Of a stretch of 64,000 nucleotides of DNA, positions 33,033 to 39,185 are shown piece by piece. Both the position numbers and the translations under genes were made by a program. A model generated the notes under the pieces. The model ran no database searches. It saw only the letters and a list, made by a program, of their open reading frames with translations, and had not been told where the DNA came from. The stretch is from Alphaproteobacteria bacterium (GTDB taxonomy: Bacteria; Pseudomonadota; Alphaproteobacteria; Rhizobiales; GCA-2746425): contig JANSWZ010000008.1 in NCBI GenBank assembly GCA_024743215.1, positions 1 through 64,000 on the forward strand. The letters are read 5' to 3'. The stretch's first letter is position 1. Each line of letters opens with the position of its first letter.

Positions 33033-34139
33033 TTGGACAGACTTGAAAAGATAAGGATTCAGGGATTCAAAAGCATTAAAGATCAAGAACTTGATATTCG
33101 TCCAATTAACGTCCTGATCGGCAGCAACGGCTCCGGAAAGTCAAATTTTATTGGCGCATTTATGCTTCTTAGAGAGATAACTGAGGGTCATTTGTCTCGA
33201 TTTGTGAAGACAAAAGGAGGAGCTGAAAGGCTCCTTCATTTCGGATCAAAAGTGACCGAAGAAATACGACTTCACGCTTGGTTTAACGACTCAGTAGATC
33301 AATACGAAATCTCGCTTGAACCATCATCTGCAGACGAATTGCTCCCAATAGACGAATATGCTTATTTTTGGAATAAAAGTTATCCAAGTCCGCTTCGTAA
33401 GCGAATGCCTTCCTTTGGCGAAGAAGCTGCCATTAGCCAAAGCGCATCTAGTGGTGTGGAAAGCTATGTGAAAACAGCCCTCAAAAGCTGGAGAGTTTAT
33501 CATTTCCATGATACCGGCACTGCGTCGCCAATGAAGAAGGTCGCAGAAATCGATGATAATCGTTTCTTGCGGCCAGATGGTTCAAACTTGGCTCCATTTC
33601 TATATCTTTTGCAGATTGAGTATCCAGATGAGTATAATTTTCTGAACAAAACAATAAAAAAAATCGCGCCTTTTTTCGATAAATTCGTGCTCGAGCCTCG
33701 AGCCTTGGATGAGACCACTATCAGGCTCGAATGGCTACACAAGGGCTCTGATAGTTATTTTGACGTTTCTGATTTTTCTGATGGGACGCTGAGGTTCATT
33801 GCTTTGGCAACTCTACTGTTGCAGCCAAAAAAATTGAAACCCTCGATAATACTCCTGGACGAACCAGAGCTCGGCTTGCATCCTGCTGCCATTACAGTTC
33901 TCGGAGCCATGATACGTCAAGCAGCCGAAGAAGCTAGCATCATCATCTCCACACAATCTCCATTTCTTCTGGACCTTTTCGAACCCAACGAAGTTGTTGT
34001 TGTCGACAGAAAAGATGGGGCCTCAATTTTCACCAGATTGGACGCTGAAAGCCTGTCTGGATGGCTTCAGGATTATAGTCTTGGCGAGCTTTGGGAGAAA
34101 AATGAGATTGGTGGACGACCGAGTGGGAACCAACTGTGA
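33033..34139 (+). CDS. SMC/OLD-type AAA ATPase
   Basis: A 368-residue ABC-class ATPase (AAA_15/AAA_21 type) from a TTG start with AAGGAG 9 nt upstream. LEKIRIQGFKSIKDQELDI opens the fold. Walker A is LIGSNGSGKSNF, the ABC-like signature DFSDGTLRFIALATLL, Walker B with catalytic Glu IILLDEPELGLHP, and the following switch STQSPFLLDLF has Gln where many ABC proteins have His. There is no long coiled coil, so it is compact like PtuA, AriA and AbiLi ATPases. It overlaps the next gene by 4 nt (ATPase stop TGA inside the GTG start), a sign of coupled translation. The upstream HNH gene ends 136 nt earlier. Confidence 0.9.
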   Translation: MDRLEKIRIQGFKSIKDQELDIRPINVLIGSNGSGKSNFIGAFMLLREITEGHLSRFVKTKGGAERLLHFGSKVTEEIRLHAWFNDSVDQYEISLEPSSADELLPIDEYAYFWNKSYPSPLRKRMPSFGEEAAISQSASSGVESYVKTALKSWRVYHFHDTGTASPMKKVAEIDDNRFLRPDGSNLAPFLYLLQIEYPDEYNFLNKTIKKIAPFFDKFVLEPRALDETTIRLEWLHKGSDSYFDVSDFSDGTLRFIALATLLLQPKKLKPSIILLDEPELGLHPAAITVLGAMIRQAAEEASIIISTQSPFLLDLFEPNEVVVVDRKDGASIFTRLDAESLSGWLQDYSLGELWEKNEIGGRPSGNQL

Positions 34140-34828
34140 CAAGACTGCTGGTGCACGTCGAAGGACAAACTGAAGAGGAGTTCGTAAATGAGGTGCTCGC
34201 ACCGCATTTGTATAACTTCGGATTTACTTGGGTGGCAGCCCGATTAGTGGGCGGTCCCCGTGCTCGAAAGAGACGAGGAGGGATATGTGGCTGGCCGATC
34301 GTTCGAACAGAAGTGGCCAAGCACCTGAGCGACGACACAAATGCGTTTGCCACCACAATTGTCGATTATTACGCTCTTCCAAAGAGTGGTGTAAATGGTT
34401 GGCCCGGCAGAGACACATGCGAACATCTGGCGGTGCCACAGCAAGCACAACATATCGTTGATGCGCTTGCGGCTGACTTCTCTGCTCGACATGGTGAACA
34501 TCTTGCAGGCCGCTTCATTCCATTCATCGCGATGCATGAGTTCGAAGGTCTCCTCTTCAGCCATCCAGATAGAATGGCGCAAGGAATGGGTCTGAGTGCG
34601 CTCTCAGGAAGCTTTCAGAACATTCGCGGTTCATTTGCGACACCTGAACATATCAATGACAGCCCAATCACTGCCCCATCAAAAAGAATTCTTGATTTGG
34701 TGCCCGGTTATCAAAAGGTCCTGCACGGTAATTTGGCTGCGATTGAAGTTTCCCTCCCCACAATGCGTAGCGAATGCGAAGTATTTGCGTCTTGGTTGAG
34801 CAGGTTAGAAGCTCTCCAAAATGCATAG
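34136..34828 (+). CDS. DUF4276 (TOPRIM-like) protein
   Basis: A 230-residue protein from a GTG start overlapping the ATPase stop. It opens LLVHVEGQTEEEFVNEVLAP, the Glu-bearing first motif of DUF4276/RloB-like TOPRIM folds, followed by TTIVDYYALPKS (Asp motif) and FIAMHEFEGLLFSHPDRMA (family block at about 149-167). Proteins of this kind are regularly the second gene of ATPase/TOPRIM pairs implicated in abortive infection, where the TOPRIM-like partner is the nuclease effector. Coupled translation supports a complex with the ATPase. Confidence 0.85.
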   Translation: MTRLLVHVEGQTEEEFVNEVLAPHLYNFGFTWVAARLVGGPRARKRRGGICGWPIVRTEVAKHLSDDTNAFATTIVDYYALPKSGVNGWPGRDTCEHLAVPQQAQHIVDALAADFSARHGEHLAGRFIPFIAMHEFEGLLFSHPDRMAQGMGLSALSGSFQNIRGSFATPEHINDSPITAPSKRILDLVPGYQKVLHGNLAAIEVSLPTMRSECEVFASWLSRLEALQNA

Positions 34829-35423
34829 ATAATTATAGAGCGGCAATCGAGGTAACCCTCTGAATTCCAGAACACGCCTGCCCTCATTCTTTGATAGGTC
34901 ACCAAAGATCAATATCCGCTTCAACTGACCAAAACTCAGCGCCGAAACGTAGGACAAGAGGTCGATTTGTGCCAGAAGCAACGATCAGCTTAAAAATCAG
35001 AGATCCCAGTTGGGCTAGAAGAAAACATATGGTGCCTATCAAATAGGCAGTTTCGCTGACAATATTTTTGGCAATATTTTTTTGTGGATCACTAAGAACA
35101 GCGTGACGGTGATGCTGCCCTGCTTCCTAACTGCTTCCGGATAGCAAAGCCAATCACTCATAGAAATCGAAATCTCTATTAATATATTGATTTAAAAGAC
35201 ATTTTTGTTTCAGGGGTAGGAATTGAATTTACAATTTTCAGGTTATGAGACAGCCATTGTATGCAAAAGATAAAAGATGACATCGACAGAGAAATTCTAG
35301 TGTGAGTCGCATACACTCAAACCGATATCCTCTCCACTTGCTTCCAGAATGCTTCCAGAAACATAAATTCGCCTATAGAGCGAAAAGCTAGAACCGATAA
35401 ATACCTGATTTTATTGAGTAAAA
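34829..35423. other. Non-coding right end of the island
   Basis: A 595-base A+T-rich stretch between the last cargo gene and tRNA-Thr. It contains repeated TGCTTCC boxes and a tandem 11-bp repeat near the right attachment site (listed separately). No gene with a credible start was seen. Confidence 0.6.
35121..35360. promoter_or_regulatory. Candidate integrase arm-binding sites, right end
   Basis: TGCTTCC at 35121-35127 and 35132-35138, then two abutting copies of TGCTTCCAGAA at 35339-35349 and 35350-35360, 60-80 bp inside the right attachment repeat. The same 11-mer occurs near the left end at 25500-25510. The layout resembles arm-type sites of tyrosine integrases. Confidence 0.5.
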
Positions 35424-35470
35424 TGGTGCCGGCACCAGGATTCGAACCCGGGACCTACTGATTACAAATC
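35421..35470 (-). repeat. Right attachment site within tRNA-Thr
   Basis: A 50-bp direct repeat identical to 25311-25360, here part of the intact tRNA gene. The island therefore preserves a functional tRNA on integration, as is usual for tRNA-targeting integrases. Confidence 0.92.
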
Positions 35471-35499
35471 AGTTGCTCTACCAGCTGAGCTATACCGGC
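35424..35499 (-). tRNA. tRNA-Thr(TGT)
   Basis: A 76-nt intact tRNA on the minus strand: acceptor GCCGGTA / TGCCGGC, D-arm with AGCTCAGCTGG, anticodon TGT in GATTTGTAATC, T-arm GGTTCGAATCC and an encoded CCA. It is the integration target of the adjacent island. Confidence 0.96.
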
Positions 35500-35627
35500 G
35501 ACACAGGCGAACTACGCCTCTATAGCGTCACGCTGCCAGAAGCAGTAACGACGCTAACGAAGCGCTTCCTAAGGGAAAATTTTGGCTCTGTCCAGCGCAC
35601 ATTTCAGCTTTCTCACACCATGATTTT

Positions 35628-36230
35628 TCAGTTGTCCGGGCGGGTCAGCTGAAACACTGCATCCACCACCGCATAATCCCTGTAACCAAGCCGGGAAATG
35701 GGCTTCAAAAGGGCCGTATCCAGCAGGCCGTCCACGAGGCAGGAATCATCAATATGAATGCCGACAACCTGCCCGATCACCATGGTGTAGCTGGCCTCCT
35801 GCCCGCTCCGGTCCACCAACGGTTTGACCTCCAGTGTCTCACATTCCATGACAACAGCCGCTTCCTTGATGCGTGGCGCATCAATCAGCTCGCATGGCAC
35901 AGGCGTCAGCCCGGCCCGCTCAAACTCACTGACACCATGATCAAGCGGTGCTGAGGAGGCATTCATGGCATCCTTTAGGGCATAGGTGGCCAGATTGCAG
36001 GCAAATACGCCTGTTTCCTGAGCATTGCTGGCGCTGTCCTTCATTCCGTCGGAGGAAAACATGACGATTGGCGGCTTGTCACACAGGGCATTGAAAAAAC
36101 TGTAGGGCGCCAGATTGTGGCGGCCTTTTGCATCCTGCGTGGAAATCCAGCCAATGGGACGTGGTGTCACAATAGCCTTGAATGGATCGTGAGGCAGTCC
36201 GTGATTCTTCTTGATTGCGTCGTAGAACAA
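35628..36230 (-). CDS. Flavin reductase-family FMN-binding protein
   Basis: A 200-residue protein of the flavin-reductase-like split barrel family (flavoredoxin/DIM6-NTAB type). It contains IVTPRPIGWISTQDAKGRHN at about 21-40 and LAPYSFFNALCDKPPIVMFS, the FMN-binding signature region. Members reduce FMN or act as small FMN electron carriers. It lies 31 nt downstream of the nitroreductase gene on the same strand, forming a two-gene flavoprotein operon. It is the first gene outside the island's tRNA-Thr target. Native substrate unknown. Confidence 0.87.
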   Translation of the reverse strand: MFYDAIKKNHGLPHDPFKAIVTPRPIGWISTQDAKGRHNLAPYSFFNALCDKPPIVMFSSDGMKDSASNAQETGVFACNLATYALKDAMNASSAPLDHGVSEFERAGLTPVPCELIDAPRIKEAAVVMECETLEVKPLVDRSGQEASYTMVIGQVVGIHIDDSCLVDGLLDTALLKPISRLGYRDYAVVDAVFQLTRPDN

Positions 36231-36261
36231 TATCTGAGCTCCAGCTTCAAATGTAATCAGG

Positions 36262-36840
36262 TCAAGCAGACCAATGGGTTGTCATATCGGACACATCCGG
36301 CCGCGCGCGCTCTACCGGTCCTTCTTGCGGTGTGCCGATGTGAAAAAAGCCCGCAACACGTTCTGTCCCCGTCAATCCAAGCTTTGCGCAAACCTTTGGA
36401 TCATAGGCCATCCAGGCTGACAGCCACTGTGCGGAAAAGCCGAGCGCATTGCTGGCATGAAGCAGGTTCATGCCCACCGCACCAACTGCAAGTTCCTGTT
36501 CCCAAAGCGGGATTTTCGGATGGTCAGTCGCTGTTGAGACGAGGACCACAATCAGCGGCGCCTTCGTAAACGTCGTTGCGGTCTTGTCGATTTCGGCTTC
36601 GGTCAGGGTGCGCCCCTCATCCAGCGCAACTGCCTTTTGGCGCGCAACGCAAAAATCGCTCAATGTCTGGCGTGCAGGTCCGTCAATCAGGATAAACCGC
36701 CAGGGAGCCAATTTACCATGGTCCGGGGTGCGTGACGCCAGCGTCAAAATCTCATCGCATTGCTGTTGGTCGGGACCAGGCTCACTCAAATGCGCCGAAG
36801 GAATCGTCCGCCGAGACGACAGATACGTCTTCAAATCCAT
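36262..36840 (-). CDS. Nitroreductase-family flavoprotein
   Basis: A 192-residue FMN-dependent NAD(P)H oxidoreductase of the YdjA-like compact nitroreductase group. Typical features are the opening YLSSRRTIPSAHL, the FMN-contact segment ASRTPDHGKLAPWRFILI (about 32-49), and GAVGMNLLHASNALGFSAQW near the C-terminal third. The physiological substrate cannot be predicted. It starts the two-gene unit with the flavin-reductase-like gene downstream. Confidence 0.88.
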   Translation of the reverse strand: MDLKTYLSSRRTIPSAHLSEPGPDQQQCDEILTLASRTPDHGKLAPWRFILIDGPARQTLSDFCVARQKAVALDEGRTLTEAEIDKTATTFTKAPLIVVLVSTATDHPKIPLWEQELAVGAVGMNLLHASNALGFSAQWLSAWMAYDPKVCAKLGLTGTERVAGFFHIGTPQEGPVERARPDVSDMTTHWSA

Positions 36841-37092
36841 ACAAACTCCTGAAAATACAGCTCAGCATTACCATTGAAGCACTGCTTAAAACCCGTTGCG
36901 GTACAGAAATCAATATAAGCTGGCTGACGGAGAAAACAGACGCACTTTCAAAAGGCTGCTGAACACTGTATTCACAGACAAGCGAAAAAGGGTTGCACCG
37001 GTCATCAAAAGGCCAATGTGTAAAGCCATTTAGAGTTCGGACCATTCATTGATCTGGCCCGACGAGACAACAGAATAATTTGCAAGGGTTTC

Positions 37093-38097
37093 ATGAAAAC
37101 GCTGCCATACGTGAAATTGGTTACACTTTGTCGCATTGTGCTGGCCGCTCTCTTCATGAGCGCCACAGCCTCTGCCGCATTGGCTCAAAACGCCCCGCTT
37201 CCAAGGGCAAAACCGGGTTCCGGCGCCGACAGCATCAATCCAGGACAAAGCCTGCTGAATGTGTTGCCCCAAATTCTGGGCGCGCCAGACATGAGCAACA
37301 TTCCAGAAATGCCGCCGGTAGATCTGGATGCAGGTCCGGCTCAGGCAAGACTGGTAGCCAAATTGGTGGAAGATGGCGAACCGATTCCCTTTGGCGTGAC
37401 CTGGCGCATTTACGATCAGGTGCCTGATGCAGCCGGAACCTATCCGCTGATCGCCAGCGGAAAAGGTGGTGATTGGGCTCAAACCCTGCAACCGGGTAAT
37501 TATCTGGTCCATGCCTCCTATGGCAAAGCCTCCTCAACCGCCATGCTGCGCCTTGCCGGGCAATCCGTCACCGAGACCGTCATTCTAAGCGCAGGTGGGT
37601 TACGTCTGCAGGCGCAATTGACCGGGGACGTCAACATTCCTGCCGACAAGGTGCGGTTTCGCATCACCGAGCGCGATTCTGAGACAACAGATGAAAGACT
37701 CATAGTGGAAAGCGCCCGTTCGGGATTGATTCTGCCTTTGAACGCCGGAACCTTTCGGGTCGAAAGCCTGTACGGAAATGCCAATGCCAGTGTCAGTGCA
37801 GACATCACGGTTGAAGAAGGCAAGCTGACAGACGCAACCCTATATCATCGAGCGGCAGAAGTGACGCTGAAGCTTGTCAATGATTCCGGTGGCGAGGCAA
37901 TTGCAAACACCAGTTGGACCCTGCTTTACCCCAATGGCGAAGTGATTGCCGAGACTGTTGGAGCGTTTCCGGAATATGTTCTGGAAGAAGGTGATTATGC
38001 AGTCGTTGCTACCCATGAGGGAACACCTTACAACCGCAACTTTTCTGTTGAGGCCGGTCGTCACCGTGATGTAGAAGTTCTGATATCAGCCGAGTGA
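37093..38097 (+). CDS. Secreted beta-rich protein of unknown function
   Basis: A 334-residue protein with a long signal peptide (VLAALFMSATASAALA, cleaved near residue 32) and a Pro-rich linker. The rest consists of about three repeated beta-sandwich-like units, each with a V/I-x-W or similar strand and a G-x-Y core: VTWRIYDQVPDAAGTYPLI, QPGNYLVHASYGKASST and EEGDYAVVATHEGTPYNR. These look like carboxypeptidase-regulatory or Ig-like folds. Probably periplasmic. It precedes a small secreted protein gene and the copper chaperone gene on the same strand. Confidence 0.7.
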   Translation: MKTLPYVKLVTLCRIVLAALFMSATASAALAQNAPLPRAKPGSGADSINPGQSLLNVLPQILGAPDMSNIPEMPPVDLDAGPAQARLVAKLVEDGEPIPFGVTWRIYDQVPDAAGTYPLIASGKGGDWAQTLQPGNYLVHASYGKASSTAMLRLAGQSVTETVILSAGGLRLQAQLTGDVNIPADKVRFRITERDSETTDERLIVESARSGLILPLNAGTFRVESLYGNANASVSADITVEEGKLTDATLYHRAAEVTLKLVNDSGGEAIANTSWTLLYPNGEVIAETVGAFPEYVLEEGDYAVVATHEGTPYNRNFSVEAGRHRDVEVLISAE

Positions 38098-38132
38098 ATG
38101 ATCGGCTAACTCACAGACAGGTTACCTGAATC

Positions 38133-38504
38133 GTGCATTGGCTTCGAAACATACAATTGATGTGGGTTCGCATCGCCTGTGTATGTGCCATCATGTTGGC
38201 AGCTTTTGCACATCAGCCCGTTGCAACGGGTGAAAGCACCACAACGGTTTCCGAATACGCACTGCCAGATGGCACCATTCTCAGCCTGTGCGTCTACACA
38301 CCGGCAGGCGAAAACGGTGCTGCCGGCCCGTCCTGTGAATTCTGCCGCATTGCAGATGGCGCAATGGCCGCCCCGCCCTGCGGAATGTCGCTCACAGTCG
38401 CACGAACAATCGAAAATCGAAGGCTGAAAGTTGCTGCAGTCAATTTGCCGCGCGCCATTTTCCAGCCCGCCACCCCCCTTCGCGGTCCTCCAACAGTTTC
38501 TTGA
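38133..38504 (+). CDS. Small secreted cysteine-containing protein (DUF2946-like)
   Basis: A 123-residue protein with an N-terminal hydrophobic export segment (IACVCAIMLAAFAHQP). The mature part contains ALPDGTILSLCVY, a paired-cysteine block SCEFCRIADGA and PPCGMSL. The size, Cys pattern and position just before a copper chaperone are reminiscent of DUF2946-type proteins found in copper loci, but the match is by eye only. A periplasmic metal-related role is an inference from context. Confidence 0.6.
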   Translation: MHWLRNIQLMWVRIACVCAIMLAAFAHQPVATGESTTTVSEYALPDGTILSLCVYTPAGENGAAGPSCEFCRIADGAMAAPPCGMSLTVARTIENRRLKVAAVNLPRAIFQPATPLRGPPTVS

Positions 38505-38579
38505 AGTTTCAAGAGCTGAAAAGCTCTTGATAACAAAAAGTTGACTGATTTTTTAAATTCTACATCTTTGGAGATGATC

Positions 38580-39125
38580 GTGTCTTTTATAAAAATTGCT
38601 GCGTTTGCCCTGCTGGCAACGCTCATACAAACCCTGCCATCCACCGCCCACAGCTTCACGTTGGGTGACCTTGTTATCGACCACCCCTATGCCCGCGCTA
38701 CGCCGCCGAATGCAAAGGTAGCCGGAGGGTATCTGACCATCACCAATAATGGTGAAGAAGCAGACCGGATTATCGGTGCCAGCACCGAATTTGCCGAACG
38801 CGTGGAAATCCACAAAATGGCCATGGAAAATGACGTCATGAAGATGAGTCCTGTTCCTGAAGGTCTGGAAATTCCGGCCGGTGGGTCCGTCGAGTTGAAG
38901 CCCGGCTCTTTCCATCTCATGTTCATGTCAATTTCCACACAGCTCAATGAAGGTGACGTGCAAAAAGTCACCCTGGAATTTGAAAAAGCGGGCAAGGTCG
39001 AAGTCGAGTTGAATGTCGAAGGTTTCAGACGAGGCGGGTCACACGACATGCATGACAAAGAAAGCATGTCCGGCGACAAAGCCATGGATGGCGACATGAA
39101 AATGGACCACAAGGCCGCTGAATAA
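38580..39125 (+). CDS. Periplasmic copper chaperone PCuAC
   Basis: About 181 residues from a GTG start with GGAG 6 nt upstream; an ATG at 38574 is too close to that site. A signal peptide (FIKIAAFALLATLIQTLPST) precedes a PCuAC cupredoxin-like domain with the copper-binding pattern H-x-M ... M-x-M ... H-x-M: VEIHKMAMENDVMKM and GSFHLMFM. The C-terminus is a Met/His/Asp-rich tail (SHDMHDKESM, MDHKAAE) that may bind extra copper. Such proteins deliver Cu(I) to the Cu-A site of cytochrome oxidase or to ScoI. Third gene of a co-directional set with the two secreted proteins upstream. Confidence 0.92.
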   Translation: MSFIKIAAFALLATLIQTLPSTAHSFTLGDLVIDHPYARATPPNAKVAGGYLTITNNGEEADRIIGASTEFAERVEIHKMAMENDVMKMSPVPEGLEIPAGGSVELKPGSFHLMFMSISTQLNEGDVQKVTLEFEKAGKVEVELNVEGFRRGGSHDMHDKESMSGDKAMDGDMKMDHKAAE

Positions 39126-39143
39126 GGTCTGACGATAATACAA

Positions 39144-39178
39144 CCTGTCTCAAGCCAGTATGGCTGGCTTGAGACAGG
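39144..39178. terminator. Perfect 15-bp hairpin between the copper chaperone and DUF2339 genes
   Basis: Arms 39144-39158 and 39164-39178 (CTCAAGCCAG / CTGGCTTGAG core) around loop TATGG, in the spacer between convergent genes. There is no long T run, so it may be a bidirectional terminator of weak type. Confidence 0.6.
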
Positions 39179-39185
39179 GATGAAT

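Larger units (their letters stand above)
25311..35470. mobile_element. Integrated genomic island at tRNA-Thr(TGT)
   Basis: About 10.1 kb bounded by a perfect 50-bp direct repeat (25311-25360 and 35421-35470) that is the 3' half of tRNA-Thr. A tyrosine integrase lies just inside the left repeat. The island also carries an AlpA-like protein, a replication-initiator-like protein and a set of probable defence genes. Base composition inside is visibly richer in A+T than in the neighbouring chromosome. No conjugation genes are present, so it is an integrative mobilisable element or satellite rather than an ICE. Confidence 0.88.
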
